Below, one piece after another: positions 45,085 through 55,360 of a stretch of 64,000 nucleotides of DNA. Both the position numbers and the translations under genes were made by a program. Origin of the DNA: an uncultured Selenomonas sp. (GTDB taxonomy: Bacteria > Bacillota > Negativicutes > Selenomonadales > Selenomonadaceae); NCBI GenBank assembly GCA_947167105.1, contig CAMVGU010000006.1, positions 50,795-114,794 of the forward strand. Direction: 5' to 3'. Below the pieces are notes generated by a model. It made no database searches. It had not been told where the DNA came from and saw only the letters and a program-made list of their open reading frames with translations. Within the stretch, counting starts at the first letter, position 1. Each line of letters begins with the position of its first letter.

Positions 45085-46026
45085 TTGGACAGTAATTTCA
45101 TAGTCGCTGTCAGTGCGGTTGTGCCCCTGTTCGGGCTGATGCTGATAGGTGTTTTCGTGAAGCAAATGCAGCTTCTGACGGAAACGGAACTTGTGCATGT
45201 GAATCGCATGGTCTTCCGGGTCTTTTTCTTCTGCATGATGTTCTATAATATGTATACCACCGATATAGCGGAGACCTTCCGGCCCCATTTGATCCTATTC
45301 GGGGCGGGGGGCGTGCTGGCGGTTTTCTTCCTGGCCATGGCTATTGTCTGCTTTTTTGAGAAGGACAACAGGCGCCGGGGAGCTATGGTGCAGGCTATTT
45401 TCCGCAGCAATTTCGTGCTGATCGGCATCCCCCTGGTGGCCAATATCTTCGGCGATTCCGCCCTGGCCGTACCCACCATGATGATTGCCATCATCGTGCC
45501 CATTTATAATGTGCTGGGGGTGTTTGACCTGGAAACTTTTCGCGGCGGCCACTTCGATTTGGCAGCCATTCTGCGGGGTGTGCTGAAAAATCCCATGATC
45601 CTGGGCGCCCTTTTCGGCGTGGCTTTCCTGCTGCTGGGAATTCCCCTGCCGGAGCCTGTGCTGAAACCTGTCCGTCAGGTGGCGGCGGCGACCACGCCGG
45701 TGGCCCTGATTATCCTCGGGGCATCCTTTAAAATGGGCAGTTCCAGGGAGGCTTTGCATCAGCTCATTGCCTGCGTAAGCGCCCGCTTGCTTATAGTGCC
45801 CGCCCTTATGCTGTCCCTGGCAGTGGCCCTGGGCTTTCGGGGCGTGGATCTTGTGACTTTGGTGGCGATTTTTGCTACTCCCTGCGCCGTGGCTTCCTTT
45901 GCCATGGCCCAGCAGATGGACAGCGATGCGGATTTGGCCGGCAACTGCGTAGTTTATACCAGCGCACTTTCCTGCTTTACGATTTTTGGTTGGGTTTTTG
46001 CGTTTAAAACCTTGGGTTTTTTCTGA
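45085..46026 (+). CDS. AEC-family (auxin efflux carrier-like) permease
   Basis: About 313 residues, ten hydrophobic segments, with family landmarks: VVPLFGLMLIGVFVKQ, NRMVFRVFFFCMMFYNMY, FRSNFVLIGIPLVANIFG and LIILGASFKMG, ending VASFAMAQQMDSD. AEC carriers move organic acids or similar anions. TTG 45085 is the likely start, since AAGGTGAT lies 4-6 bases before it and 45076 is the only other in-frame GTG. It follows the NSS gene by 10 bases. Confidence 0.85.
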   Translation: MDSNFIVAVSAVVPLFGLMLIGVFVKQMQLLTETELVHVNRMVFRVFFFCMMFYNMYTTDIAETFRPHLILFGAGGVLAVFFLAMAIVCFFEKDNRRRGAMVQAIFRSNFVLIGIPLVANIFGDSALAVPTMMIAIIVPIYNVLGVFDLETFRGGHFDLAAILRGVLKNPMILGALFGVAFLLLGIPLPEPVLKPVRQVAAATTPVALIILGASFKMGSSREALHQLIACVSARLLIVPALMLSLAVALGFRGVDLVTLVAIFATPCAVASFAMAQQMDSDADLAGNCVVYTSALSCFTIFGWVFAFKTLGFF

Positions 46027-46117
46027 TTTATTTTTAATTTATCTGGACAGTTTTGTTTTTGCATGATAGAATGCTATTGAGGTTTTATTTAGATTGTTTG
46101 AAAGGATGATTTTTGCA

Positions 46118-46336
46118 ATGCCGAGGAAAATAAATTACGAGCAGAAGCTGGCGGAACTGCAGGATAAGATCGAGAAGAAGCAGAACGAGGTTCGTGAGCT
46201 TCGCACCACTTATAATAACCTGAAGGCTCAGCAGGAGCAGGCAAACCAGCAGGTGATTATCGAGGAAATGGTGTCCCGTAATTTGTCCATGGATCAGGTT
46301 CTGGAAGCTATCCGGAACATGCAGCCGCAGCAGTAA
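46118..46336 (+). CDS. small coiled-coil protein
   Basis: 72 residues. Residues 8-50 form a charged coiled coil (KLAELQDKIEKKQNEVRELR), ending in a Gln-rich tail (MQPQQ). AAAGGATGA precedes ATG 46118. Not recognised; may be a structural or DNA-binding small protein. A terminator follows. Confidence 0.65.
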   Translation: MPRKINYEQKLAELQDKIEKKQNEVRELRTTYNNLKAQQEQANQQVIIEEMVSRNLSMDQVLEAIRNMQPQQ

Positions 46337-46356
46337 TATCAGGTTATCAAAACAGG

Positions 46357-46386
46357 GCCTGCCTTCCGTATCGGGGGCGGGCTTTT
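46357..46386 (+). terminator. terminator
   Basis: GCCTGCC pairs with GGCGGGC (46376-46382, one G-T pair), followed by TTTT. Confidence 0.55.
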
Positions 46387-46418
46387 ATTGACTGTAGCAT
46401 AGCCAGGGGGGCGAAGCA

Positions 46419-47357
46419 ATGAAGATATTGGTTACGGGCGGAGCCGGGTTTATCGGCTCCCATGTTGTGCGCCTGCTGCTGTCCGAGGGGCATGAGGTGA
46501 CGGTGCTGGATAATCTGGCCACGGGTTCCTGGGAGCATTTGCCCCAGGGAGAGATCCATAGCTGGACTATGGATATCCGTGAGGAGCGTGCGCGCCGTGA
46601 TATAGAGACGGCTCATTTTGACGCTATTGTGCATCTGGCCGCCCAGACGATGGTGGATGCTTCCATACGGGACCCGTATTATGATGCGGATGAGAATATC
46701 ATGGGCCTGGTGAATGTGCTGGAAGCGGCGCGCAAGAGCGGGGTGAAGCGTTTTGTTTTTGCCTCTACGGCGGCTGCCTATGGCAACGTGGCGGAGAGCC
46801 GCCTGCCCCTTAAGGAGGATACGCCCCTTTTGCCCCTGTCCTTCTACGGCTTCACGAAGGTCACGGCTGAGAGCTACCTGGCCCTGTACCAGAGGCTCTT
46901 CGGCCTGTCCTACAATGTGCTGCGCTTTGCCAATGTCTACGGCGAGCGCCAGGGGGATGCCGGCGAGGGCGGCGTCATCAGCATTTTCGCCAAGCGGATA
47001 GCTAAAGGGGAAGGCATCACGATTTTCGGCGACGGGGGACAGACCCGTGATTTCATCTACGCGGGGGATATTGCCAGGGGGGTGCTGGCGGCGCTGACCT
47101 CCCAGGCCAGCGGCGAAATCTGCAATCTCTCCACCCAGACGGAAACCAGCTTAAAGGAACTGGTGCAGGTATTCTCCGAGGTTTCGGGACGAAAGATAGA
47201 GCCTCAGTTCGCGGAGGTGCGGGCAGGTGACATCTACCGTTCCAGCCTGGCCAACGGCCACGCTAAGGAAGTCCTGGGCTGGGAGCCTCTGACCTCCCTG
47301 GGGGAGGGACTCTCCAGGACTTATAAATATTTTTTGGAACAGTATGCACAGGGGTAG
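46419..47357 (+). CDS. galE: NAD-dependent sugar epimerase, GalE-like
   Basis: 312 residues. NAD-binding VTGGAGFIGSHVV, STAAAYG and catalytic YGFTK (Tyr and Lys), plus GDGGQTRDFIYAGDIARG. These are typical of UDP-glucose 4-epimerase-like extended SDRs. It likely interconverts UDP-hexoses for cell surface sugars. Other UDP-sugar epimerases or dehydratases fit too, so the gene symbol is tentative. Confidence 0.8.
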   Translation: MKILVTGGAGFIGSHVVRLLLSEGHEVTVLDNLATGSWEHLPQGEIHSWTMDIREERARRDIETAHFDAIVHLAAQTMVDASIRDPYYDADENIMGLVNVLEAARKSGVKRFVFASTAAAYGNVAESRLPLKEDTPLLPLSFYGFTKVTAESYLALYQRLFGLSYNVLRFANVYGERQGDAGEGGVISIFAKRIAKGEGITIFGDGGQTRDFIYAGDIARGVLAALTSQASGEICNLSTQTETSLKELVQVFSEVSGRKIEPQFAEVRAGDIYRSSLANGHAKEVLGWEPLTSLGEGLSRTYKYFLEQYAQG

Positions 47358-47401
47358 AATGTGCTATACTATACGTTAGTATGTTTATGTTCCTTTCAAG
47401 C

Positions 47402-47504
47402 TATACTCATTGATGAAAAAGCCTTCCCCTCTGGGGAAGGGGGACCGCGTAAGCGGTGGATGAGGTTCGCTGTCATGAGGAATATTTTTTCTTTAACGAG
47501 TATA
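47402..47504 (+). repeat. MITE-like repeat, about 103 bp
   Basis: From TATACTCATTGATG to AACGAGTATA. The ends TATACTC and GAGTATA are inverted repeats. Inside: GCCTTCCCCTCTGGGGAAGG hairpin and GGACCGCGTAAGCGGTGGA hairpin, then GATGAGGTTCGCTGTCATGA. Almost identical to 54079-54180. The right end lies 17 bases before the S55 gene. Confidence 0.8.
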
Positions 47505-47521
47505 ATATGAGGTGACCCCTT

Positions 47522-49504
47522 TTGCATAAGATATTGAAGAAAAAAATTGCGGCGGCTTTCTCGGCGCTGCTGCTGGCCCTGCCTGCCCAGGCCCTGGCCC
47601 TGGACCCCATCATGCCTCTCTCCTCCCTAGGAGGAGGGGAGACGGGCACTGCCTACACGGTGCTGGACGGCAGCGGCACCATAGAGTCCTTTCAGGTGGA
47701 TATCGTGGGCTCCCTGGCGGGGGGTAAGGGCACAAGCCCCAAGCTGATGGCCAGGGCCTACGGCCCTGCTGTGGAGCGTGCAGGGGGCATCCTGCAGGGC
47801 ATGAGCGGCAGCCCCGTTTATATTGACGGCTATCTGGTGGGGGCAGTGGCTTCCGGTATGAAGGATCTGAACCCCTACACTTTCTTCATCACCCCCATTG
47901 AGGAGATGCTGCCCATGTGGGATATGCCGGACAAGAAGAACAAGAACCGGCTGAGCAGCACCATAGACCTGAAAAAGTACGCCGAGGACAAGGCGAAAAA
48001 GGCGGAGGAAGAAGCAAAGAAAGCAGCCGGACAGGCAGAGGGCTCTGCAGCCCCGGAGACTAAGGAGGCTGCGGCAGAAGCAGAAGCCGATGCCAAGACC
48101 GCTGCAGCGGCAGGAAATGAGGCCGCCGCAGAGGCTGAAAAGGCTGCGGCAGAGGCAGGCAAGGACATAGAGATCGCTGCAGCAGAGACTGAGCCGAAGG
48201 AGGTGCTGTTCGCCTCCGGCTTCAATGAGGCCAGCCTGGGCTTTCTGCAGAAGGGGCTGGGACAGCGGTTTAAGCTCCTGCCCCTGGGGCTGCAGGCAGG
48301 CACGGGCATGCTGGCCACCGATTACAATGCGGAGCTTTATCCCGGCAGCGCCGTGGGGGTGGCCATTGTCTACGGTGACTTCTCGGTGGGGGCCACCGGC
48401 ACGGTGACGGCTGTGGACGGCAAACGCATCCTGGCCTTTGGCCATCCTTTCATGCACAAGGGCAATGTGAACTATTTTATGACGGATGCCTCTGTGGTGG
48501 GCACATACAGCGGCGTTTCCAACGGCATGAAGATTGCCAATATCGGCAATATCATCGGCCGCATCAATCAGGATCGGGAATCGGGGGTGGCAGGCATCCT
48601 GGGCACCTTCCCCGCTGTGGTGCCCATGAGCGTCCATGTGGAGGATCTTGACCTTGCCCGCAAGGACGACTACGGCGTGCGCATTGCCTACGATGAGGAT
48701 TACCTGGCCCAGCTGGTGGGCGGCGTGGCCTATGCGGCCCTGACCAAGACCAGTGATACCCAGGCCGGGGCCACGGCAAATCTTTCCTTCACCATCCGCA
48801 CCAATGCGGTGCCGGAGGGCAGTTTCACCCGCAAGAATATGTTCTACAATACCTCCGATGTGGGCCAGCTTGCCGTGGGCGAGCTGATGCAGGTGATGAA
48901 CTACATCTGCACGAACAAGGAGAAGGAATCAGACATCCTGGATGTCAAGGTGGATATTTCCGTGGAGGGCGGGCGCAAGACGGCCACCATCCTGTCTGCC
49001 ACGCCGGACAAAATGGAGGTGCTTCCGGGGGAGACGGTCACTTTCAAGACCATTATCAAGCCTTACCGGGGGGAGAAGGAAACCCTGGAGATCCCCTATA
49101 CTGTACCGGAGAGCCAACTAGAAGGCCGCATGAATCTCGATGTGCGTGGGGGCGGCTTCGTGCCGATGACGGCGGCAGCTCTCTTGCAGCAGGCCGGCCT
49201 GGTGACGGCGGACTCCCCGGAGGATAAGGAGCAGACCACGGCGGACAGGCTGAAAGCCCTGAGGGAGACCGGCCGCAATAACGAGATCATTATCGCCCCC
49301 GGAGCTGCCCAGCAGCCTCTCTCCGAGCGGGAGCAGAAGAAGCTTATGGAGGCAGCCAAGGCCCGTGCCCAGGCCGAGGCCAGGAACCATAAGGTGGAAT
49401 TCCTGAAGGAAGAAAAGAAGAAGCCCGGCGAGACCAAGTTCGAGACTCCCTATATCATAGACAATGTCATCCATGCCACGCTGCAGGTGGGGAAAAAGAG
49501 ATAA
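47522..49504 (+). CDS. SpoIVB-type S55 serine peptidase family protein
   Basis: 660 residues with a signal peptide ([21 protein letters not shown]). The S55 core has [20 protein letters not shown] with the nucleophile Ser, then [17 protein letters not shown]. Between them (about residues 155-240) is a linker of Ala/Glu/Lys repeats ([30 protein letters not shown]). SpoIVB cleaves SpoIVFA in sporulation; here no other sporulation genes are visible and exported relatives of this type occur in non-sporulating Negativicutes with unknown role. The likely start is TTG 47522 after GAGGTGACC; the MITE copy upstream ends 17 bases before it. Confidence 0.8.
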   Translation: MHKILKKKIAAAFSALLLALPAQALALDPIMPLSSLGGGETGTAYTVLDGSGTIESFQVDIVGSLAGGKGTSPKLMARAYGPAVERAGGILQGMSGSPVYIDGYLVGAVASGMKDLNPYTFFITPIEEMLPMWDMPDKKNKNRLSSTIDLKKYAEDKAKKAEEEAKKAAGQAEGSAAPETKEAAAEAEADAKTAAAAGNEAAAEAEKAAAEAGKDIEIAAAETEPKEVLFASGFNEASLGFLQKGLGQRFKLLPLGLQAGTGMLATDYNAELYPGSAVGVAIVYGDFSVGATGTVTAVDGKRILAFGHPFMHKGNVNYFMTDASVVGTYSGVSNGMKIANIGNIIGRINQDRESGVAGILGTFPAVVPMSVHVEDLDLARKDDYGVRIAYDEDYLAQLVGGVAYAALTKTSDTQAGATANLSFTIRTNAVPEGSFTRKNMFYNTSDVGQLAVGELMQVMNYICTNKEKESDILDVKVDISVEGGRKTATILSATPDKMEVLPGETVTFKTIIKPYRGEKETLEIPYTVPESQLEGRMNLDVRGGGFVPMTAAALLQQAGLVTADSPEDKEQTTADRLKALRETGRNNEIIIAPGAAQQPLSEREQKKLMEAAKARAQAEARNHKVEFLKEEKKKPGETKFETPYIIDNVIHATLQVGKKR

Positions 49505-49607
49505 TCATGACCTATTGCCAGCAAGCCCGGGGAATGGTATATTAAACATTGTTGTTTTCGTAATCAGCTTGAAGAAATATACCTTATTAGGGGGATATTG
49601 GACAGGA

Positions 49608-50873
49608 ATGGAAAAATTGATTATAAAGGGCGGGCATCCCCTTAAAGGCCGCGTCAAGATCAGCGGCGCCAAGAATGCGGTGCTGCCCATTATCGCGGCA
49701 ACGCTTCTGGGACAGGAGCGCCCCAGCGTGCTGGATGATGTACCGGCCCTGGATGATGTGGAAACCATCACGGCAGTGCTGGAGACCCTGGGGGTCAGGG
49801 CTTCCTTTGACAGGGAGCAGCATCGCCTGACGGTGGATGCCACTGTTATCGGCAGCACGACGGCGCCCTATGACCTGGTGCGCAAGATGCGCGCCTCCTT
49901 CCTCATTATGGGGCCGCTGCTGGCCCGCTGCGGACAGGCGAAGATTTCCCTGCCGGGAGGCTGCGCCATCGGCACGCGGCCCATTGACCTGCATCTGAAG
50001 GGCTTCGAGGCCCTGGGGGCGGAGATCAAAATAGGCCATGGCTTTATCGAGGCCAGCGCCCCGGAGGGCCTGAAGGGGGCGAAGGTCTACCTGGATTTCC
50101 CCAGTGTCGGTGCCACGGAGAATATCATGATGGCCGCTTCCATGGCCGAAGGTGTCACGGTGCTGGAAAATCCGGCTCAGGAGCCGGAGATTGTTGACCT
50201 TGCGAACTATCTGAACGTGATGGGGGCGAAGGTGCGGGGAGCAGGCACGAATGTCATCAAGATTGAGGGCATGGGCAAGCTCATGGGCCGGGATTACACT
50301 ATTATCCCTGACCGCATCGAGGCAGGCACGTATATGGTAGCCGCCGCCATGACCCGGGGAGATGTCTATATCGAGAATGCCATCAGCGAGCATCTGAAAC
50401 CGGTGGTTGCCAAGCTGAAAGAGGCAGGAGCAGTCATAGAGGAAGATGTGGAGGGCATTCGCGTAACTTGCGACCGCCCCACCAAGGCCGTGGACATCAA
50501 GACCATGCCCTATCCGGGCTTCCCCACTGATATGCAGGCCCAGTTTATGGCCATGATTGCCGTCTCCGAAGGCACGGGGCTGGTGACAGAGACCGTCTTC
50601 GAGAACCGCTTCATGCACGTCGATGAGCTGAAGCGCATGGGGGCCCATATCAAGATTGACGGCCGCACCTCCGTGGTGGAGGGGGTGCCCAAGCTCACCG
50701 GTTGCCAGGTCAAGGCAACCGACCTGCGGGCGGGGGCAGCCATGGTGCTTGCGGGCCTGGTGGCCGAGGGCGAGACACAGGTGGGCTACATCCACCATAT
50801 CGACCGGGGCTATGATAATCTGGTGGCCAAGCTGGTGGGTCTCGGTGCCGATATTCGCCGCGAAGATAAGTGA
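49608..50873 (+). CDS. murA: UDP-N-acetylglucosamine 1-carboxyvinyltransferase
   Basis: 421 residues, full length. Opening [20 protein letters not shown] and [15 protein letters not shown], catalytic Cys in [16 protein letters not shown], later [12 protein letters not shown] and [16 protein letters not shown]. It transfers enolpyruvate from PEP to UDP-GlcNAc in the first committed step of peptidoglycan synthesis. ATG 49608 is preferred from family length, although the frame is open to 49464. Ribosome site is GGGGG upstream at longer than usual distance. Confidence 0.96.
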   Translation: MEKLIIKGGHPLKGRVKISGAKNAVLPIIAATLLGQERPSVLDDVPALDDVETITAVLETLGVRASFDREQHRLTVDATVIGSTTAPYDLVRKMRASFLIMGPLLARCGQAKISLPGGCAIGTRPIDLHLKGFEALGAEIKIGHGFIEASAPEGLKGAKVYLDFPSVGATENIMMAASMAEGVTVLENPAQEPEIVDLANYLNVMGAKVRGAGTNVIKIEGMGKLMGRDYTIIPDRIEAGTYMVAAAMTRGDVYIENAISEHLKPVVAKLKEAGAVIEEDVEGIRVTCDRPTKAVDIKTMPYPGFPTDMQAQFMAMIAVSEGTGLVTETVFENRFMHVDELKRMGAHIKIDGRTSVVEGVPKLTGCQVKATDLRAGAAMVLAGLVAEGETQVGYIHHIDRGYDNLVAKLVGLGADIRREDK

Positions 50874-50949
50874 TTTATTCTGCACCCCTCTGGTGGCTCC
50901 TGCCCTCCCGAGGGGTTTGCTCTATTTGTTCTGTGTTCAGGAGGGAAAC

Positions 50950-52053
50950 ATGCCTAAATATCAGGAACCCATCAACCTGGCTCATTTGCAGCCAAAGAAT
51001 CGCATCATCCGCAGTGCCACCCATTCTTTCCTGCCGGATGAGCAGGGCTATATGACCGAAGCGGAATACAGCATGTACGAAAAGCTTGCGGAGTGCGGTG
51101 TCGGCACCATCATCAGCGGGCATTGCTGCGTGCGTCAGGGTGGGCGTGCCAACCTGGAGCAGGTCAATATCTGGGGGGACGGCTTCGCAGACCAGTTCAC
51201 CAGGGCCGCCGACATCTGCCATGCCGGGGGCGCCCTTTTCCTGCCCCAGCTCTCCCATGCCGGCCCCAGGGCCATCGACACGGAGGATCTGGCTGACGTC
51301 AGCCAGCGCGACCTTAAAAAAGGCCGCCATGCCAGGGAACTGACCCCGGAGGAAATCAAGGCCATAGAAGGCTCCTTTATCGCTGCTGCCCAGCGCCTGC
51401 AAAAAGCAGGGGTGGACGGCGTGCAGCTCCACGGAGCCCATTCCTACCTGCTCTCCCGTTTCCTGGACCCCACCTTCAATCAGCGCACGGACAGCTATGG
51501 CAATTCCGAGGAAAATCGCTTCCGCATCCTGGAGGAAATCATCACCGGCATCCGGGCAGCTTGCGGGGGGGATTTCCCCATTGCCCTCAAAATCAACATT
51601 GATTCTAAATACGAAGACCCGGAGCTTTACTCCCGCTCCCTGCGCTTCTATCTCACCCGCTGCCAGGCCCTGGGCCTGGAATTCGTGGAGCTTTCCGGCG
51701 TAGACTTCATCAACCAGCCGAAGGACGCCACCCTCTACTATCTGGAGCAGGCCGCTGCCCTGAAAAAAGAATTCCCCCAGCTTCCCCTGGCCCTGGTGGG
51801 GGGCGTCAGGAGCCTTCAGGATATCGAAAAGGCCCTGGCTGAGGGCCTGGACCTTGTCAGCCTCAGCCGCGGCCTGATAGCAGACCCGGATCTTTTGATT
51901 AAGCTGCAGATCGGCGGGGAGAAATCCCGCTGCGTTTCCTGCTCCCGTTGCTTTGTCCTTCCTCATCTCCATCCCGGCATCCGTTGCGTGTGGGCCTGGA
52001 AGGAAGTCAAGGCGCAGCAGAAGCAGCAGGACCGGAAGGGAGAAAATTCATGA
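50950..52053 (+). CDS. old-yellow-enzyme family oxidoreductase
   Basis: 367 residues. FMN-binding TIM barrel with NRIIRSATHSFLPDEQG, LPQLSHAGPRA, DGVQLHGAHSYLLSRFLDP with the HGAH catalytic pair, and NQRTDSYGN. The C-terminus ends in a Cys cluster, CVSCSRC then 11 residues to another Cys (CX2CX2CX11C), so it may bind a 4Fe-4S cluster as 2,4-dienoyl-CoA reductase-type members do. It lacks the second half that binds FAD/NAD in those enzymes. AGGAGGGA precedes ATG 50950. The stop overlaps the next start (ATGA). Confidence 0.88.
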   Translation: MPKYQEPINLAHLQPKNRIIRSATHSFLPDEQGYMTEAEYSMYEKLAECGVGTIISGHCCVRQGGRANLEQVNIWGDGFADQFTRAADICHAGGALFLPQLSHAGPRAIDTEDLADVSQRDLKKGRHARELTPEEIKAIEGSFIAAAQRLQKAGVDGVQLHGAHSYLLSRFLDPTFNQRTDSYGNSEENRFRILEEIITGIRAACGGDFPIALKINIDSKYEDPELYSRSLRFYLTRCQALGLEFVELSGVDFINQPKDATLYYLEQAAALKKEFPQLPLALVGGVRSLQDIEKALAEGLDLVSLSRGLIADPDLLIKLQIGGEKSRCVSCSRCFVLPHLHPGIRCVWAWKEVKAQQKQQDRKGENS

Positions 52054-53195
52054 GCAAATGGAAAACAATAGTCTGTGCCCTGGCCTTGGTGCTGATGGGC
52101 GGCATGTGCGGCTGTGCTGCCGAGACACGTGGCGAGGCCCCGCCTGCGGCATCTGCCGAGGCCAGCGCGGAGCAGGCTGAGGCAGACAGGCTCCTTGCCT
52201 CCATGTCAACAACGGAGAAAATCGGCCAGATGGTAATGATCGGCGTGTATGGCACGGAAATCAACGACGATATGCGTTACCTCCTGCACCAGTTCCACTA
52301 CGGCGGCATCATCCTCTTTGACCGCAATCTGGAATCGGCGGAGCAGGCCAGGGGCCTGGTGCAGGCCCTGCAGCAGCAGTCGGAGGAGAAGGTTCCCCTC
52401 TTTATCGCCATAGACGAGGAGGGAGGACTGGTGGCCAGGGGCAGGAGCTTCATTCAGGCACCTCCCTCCCAGGCCGAGCTGGGGGAGACCGGCGACCCGG
52501 AGCAGGCGCGGCTCTGGGCTGCGGCTGCAGCCAAGGCGCTCCGGGGCATCGGCGTCAATGTGAATTTCGCCCCCGTGGCGGATCTGGGGGCGGAGCGAGG
52601 ACGCTCCTACAGCAAAGACCCCGCCGTGGCTGCAAGCTTCCTGGCAGCGGCGGGGGAAGGCTACCGGGAGAATGGCCTTATGTACACACTGAAGCACTTC
52701 CCCGGCATTGGCCGCGCCCCGGTAGACCCCCACAAGGGAGGCTCTGCCATAGATGCCAGCCTGAAAGAATTGCAGGAGTACGAATTCCGTCCCTTCCGTG
52801 AGCATATCGAAGCCACGGACAAGGGACGCAACCTGGATTACATGATTATGGTGGGGCATCTGGCCTATCCTGCCCTGGACGGAGATAGGGCAGCCACAGT
52901 GTCGAAGAAGATTGTCACAGAGCTGCTGCGGGAGGATATGGGCTACCAGGGCCTGGTGGTTACTGATGACCTGGGCATGGGCGCCATCGCCAGCAGCCTG
53001 ACCTTCCGTCAGGCCGGGATTGCCGCCATCGAGGCAGGGGCGGACATAGTGCTGGTCTGCCACGATTACGGCAATGCCGAGGAAGCCTACATGGGCATCT
53101 ATGATGCCTTAAAGAGCGGCCGCCTCAGCGAGGAGAGGCTGGACGAATCCGTGCGGCGCATAGTGCTGGCAAAGCTCAGGCACTGCAGCAAATAA
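52050..53195 (+). CDS. nagZ: GH3 beta-N-acetylhexosaminidase lipoprotein
   Basis: 381 residues. N-terminal signal with a lipoprotein-like end (ALVLMGGMCGC), then glycoside hydrolase family 3: GGIILFDRNLES, IAIDEEGG, LKHFPGIGRAPVDPHKGG (the KHFPG..D..H motif) and VVTDDLGMGA with the nucleophile Asp. It removes N-acetylglucosamine from muropeptides or other glycans at the cell surface, unlike cytosolic NagZ of enteric bacteria. The start overlaps the upstream stop. A terminator follows. Confidence 0.92.
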   Translation: MSKWKTIVCALALVLMGGMCGCAAETRGEAPPAASAEASAEQAEADRLLASMSTTEKIGQMVMIGVYGTEINDDMRYLLHQFHYGGIILFDRNLESAEQARGLVQALQQQSEEKVPLFIAIDEEGGLVARGRSFIQAPPSQAELGETGDPEQARLWAAAAAKALRGIGVNVNFAPVADLGAERGRSYSKDPAVAASFLAAAGEGYRENGLMYTLKHFPGIGRAPVDPHKGGSAIDASLKELQEYEFRPFREHIEATDKGRNLDYMIMVGHLAYPALDGDRAATVSKKIVTELLREDMGYQGLVVTDDLGMGAIASSLTFRQAGIAAIEAGADIVLVCHDYGNAEEAYMGIYDALKSGRLSEERLDESVRRIVLAKLRHCSK

Positions 53196-53214
53196 ACCAA
53201 ATATGCCCAGGGGA

Positions 53215-53244
53215 AACGGTCGCATTCTTTTGCGGCCGTTTTCT
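53215..53244 (+). terminator. terminator after nagZ
   Basis: AACGGTCGCA (53215-53224) pairs with TGCGGCCGTT (53231-53240, one G-T pair), then TTCT. Confidence 0.6.
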
Positions 53245-53249
53245 AACGA

Positions 53250-53310
53250 AAGAAAAAGCCTTCCCCTTTGGGGAAGGGGGACCGCCGAAGGCGGTGGATG
53301 AGGTGACGTA
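53250..53310 (+). repeat. GC-rich repeat, diverged copy without TIRs
   Basis: Holds the family core AAAAAGCCTTCCCCTTTGGG, then GGACCGCCGAAGGCGGTGGA and TGAGGTG. The TATACTC ends of the longer copies are not visible. Its right hairpin has compensatory change (CCGCCGAAGGCGG in place of CCGCGTAAGCGG). Confidence 0.65.
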
Positions 53311-53430
53311 TGAGGTGCCACCCCTGCAGTTCCCCCGTAAGCCTCCTTCCCCAACTTGCGGAACCCTGTCTGTAGTGTTAGAATAATAGGCAAAGGAACG
53401 ATCCGATAAATTTAATAGAGGAGAATGACC

Positions 53431-54075
53431 ATGCCTGATACCAAGGAACTGAAAGTCAACGTCATCGACCACCCGCTGATCCAGCACAAGCTGACCCTGA
53501 TGCGCCGGAAGGAGACGGGCACCAAGGACTTCCGTGAGCTGCTGGAAGAAATCGCCATGCTTATGGCCTACGAGATTACCCGTGACTTCCCCCTGAAGGA
53601 AATCGAGATCGAGACCCCCGTGGCGAAGTGCAAGAGCAAGGTGCTGTCCGGCAAGAAAGTCGGCGTCATTCCCATCCTGCGCGCTGGCCTGGGCATGCTG
53701 AACGGCGTGGTGAATATGATTCCCGCAGCCAGGGTGGGCCATGTGGGCATGTACCGCGACCCGGAGACACTGAAGCCCGTGGAATACTACTGCAAGCTCC
53801 CCAGTGACGTGGCGGAGCGCCAGCTTATCGTGGTTGATCCCATGCTGGCCACCGGCGGCAGCGCCAGCGCGGCTCTCTCCCTCCTGAAGGAGAAGGGGGC
53901 CAGGTCCATCGTTCTCATGTGCCTGGTGGCGGCTCCCGAGGGAGTGCGCCTGGTGAACGAGGAACATCCCGATATTCCCATCTATGTGGCAGCAGTGGAC
54001 GAGAAACTCAATGACCACGGCTACATCGTGCCGGGCCTGGGAGATGCCGGTGACCGCATCTTCGGTACTCTGTGA
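53431..54075 (+). CDS. upp: uracil phosphoribosyltransferase
   Basis: About 214 residues. Opening [19 protein letters not shown], then [16 protein letters not shown] and the PRPP loop [16 protein letters not shown], plus [13 protein letters not shown]. It makes UMP from uracil and PRPP. GAGGAG is 8 bases from ATG 53431 and 3 bases from ATG 53425, so 53431 is preferred. Confidence 0.96.
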   Translation: MPDTKELKVNVIDHPLIQHKLTLMRRKETGTKDFRELLEEIAMLMAYEITRDFPLKEIEIETPVAKCKSKVLSGKKVGVIPILRAGLGMLNGVVNMIPAARVGHVGMYRDPETLKPVEYYCKLPSDVAERQLIVVDPMLATGGSASAALSLLKEKGARSIVLMCLVAAPEGVRLVNEEHPDIPIYVAAVDEKLNDHGYIVPGLGDAGDRIFGTL

Positions 54076-54078
54076 TTT

Positions 54079-54180
54079 TATACTCATTGACGAAAAAGCC
54101 TTCCCCTCTGGGGAAGGGGGACCGCGTAAGCGGTGGATGAGGTCCGCTGTCAAGTGGAATATTTTTCTCTAGCGAGTATA
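54079..54180 (+). repeat. MITE-like repeat, about 102 bp
   Basis: From TATACTCATTGACG to AGCGAGTATA, sharing most bases with the copy at 47402. TIRs TATACTC/GAGTATA. Flanking TA at both ends would fit a TA target duplication of IS630/mariner type; this is inference. Confidence 0.8.
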
Positions 54181-54202
54181 GCAAAAGGTGGATATTAGAT
54201 AA

Positions 54203-55309
54203 ATGAGCAATCTGGAAGTAGGCATTGTGGGACTGCCCAATGTGGGCAAATCGACCTTGTTCAACGCCATCACCAAGGCCGGCGCTGAGGCCGCCAATTA
54301 CCCTTTCTGCACCATCGAGCCCAATGTGGGCGTGGTGGCGGTGCCGGACGGGCGCCTGCAGGTGCTGCATGAAATGTATAACTCCAAGAAAACCACTCCC
54401 GCCTCCGTGCGTTTCGTGGATATTGCGGGGCTGGTCAAGGGGGCGGCCCAGGGTGAGGGCCTGGGCAATAAATTCCTGGAGCACATTCGCCAGGTGGATG
54501 CCATCGCCCATGTGGTGCGCTGCTTTGAGGATGGCAATATCACTCATGTGGAGGGCAGCATCGACCCCCTGCGGGATATAGAAACCATCCAGACGGAGCT
54601 GTGCCTGGCTGATTTGGATATAGTGGAGAAACGCATCTCGAAGCTTGCCAAGCTGGCAAAGTCCGGCAACAAGGAGGCCCGTGAGGAAGATGAGCTGGTG
54701 CGTCGCATCAAGGCTGCCCTGGACGAGGGGCACACGGCTCGCAGCCTGGGGCTTACGGCAGACGAGCTGGACATGATCAAGGATATGAATTTGTTGACCT
54801 TGAAGCCTGTGCTCTACGTCTGCAACGTCAGCGAGGAGGAGATTGCCACCGCTGACGCTGATAATGCTTATGTGCAGCAGGTGAAGAAATTCGCGGCAGA
54901 GAGCGGCTCTGAGGCCATCGCAATTTCCGCGAAAGTGGAGAGCGAGATTGCGGAGCTGCCCGAGGAGGAGGCCAAGGAATTCCTGGCCGATATGGGACTT
55001 GCAGAGTCGGGCCTGGACAAGCTTATCAAGGCGGCCTTTGACCTCTTAGGGCTCATGACTTTCCTCACCGCCGGCCCCGACGAATGCCGCGCCTGGACCA
55101 TCACCAAGGGTACCACCGCACCGAAAGCCGCAGGCAAGATTCACACCGACTTCGAGCGGGGCTTTATCCGCGCTGAAATCGTCAGCTACGAGGACCTTAT
55201 CGCCGCCGGTTCCGTGGCTGCTGCCAGGGAAAAGGGCCAGGTTCGCACAGAAGGCAAGGATTATGTGATGCAGGACGGGGATGTTACCAATTTCCTGTTT
55301 AACGTATAA
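54203..55309 (+). CDS. ychF: ribosome-binding ATPase YchF
   Basis: 368 residues. P-loop [59 protein letters not shown] in place of the usual NKXD, and a C-terminal TGS-like domain (FFTAGPDE-like [30 protein letters not shown]). YchF binds ribosomes and ATP and acts in stress responses. A strong terminator follows. Confidence 0.96.
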   Translation: MSNLEVGIVGLPNVGKSTLFNAITKAGAEAANYPFCTIEPNVGVVAVPDGRLQVLHEMYNSKKTTPASVRFVDIAGLVKGAAQGEGLGNKFLEHIRQVDAIAHVVRCFEDGNITHVEGSIDPLRDIETIQTELCLADLDIVEKRISKLAKLAKSGNKEAREEDELVRRIKAALDEGHTARSLGLTADELDMIKDMNLLTLKPVLYVCNVSEEEIATADADNAYVQQVKKFAAESGSEAIAISAKVESEIAELPEEEAKEFLADMGLAESGLDKLIKAAFDLLGLMTFLTAGPDECRAWTITKGTTAPKAAGKIHTDFERGFIRAEIVSYEDLIAAGSVAAAREKGQVRTEGKDYVMQDGDVTNFLFNV

Positions 55310-55320
55310 GAAAAAAGAAA

Positions 55321-55360
55321 AAATGCTCGACGGATTAGATTATCCGTTGAGCATTTTTTT
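55321..55360 (+). terminator. ychF terminator
   Basis: AAATGCTCGACGGAT (55321-55335) pairs with ATCCGTTGAGCATTT (55342-55356, one G-T pair), followed by a T-run to 55360. Confidence 0.85.
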
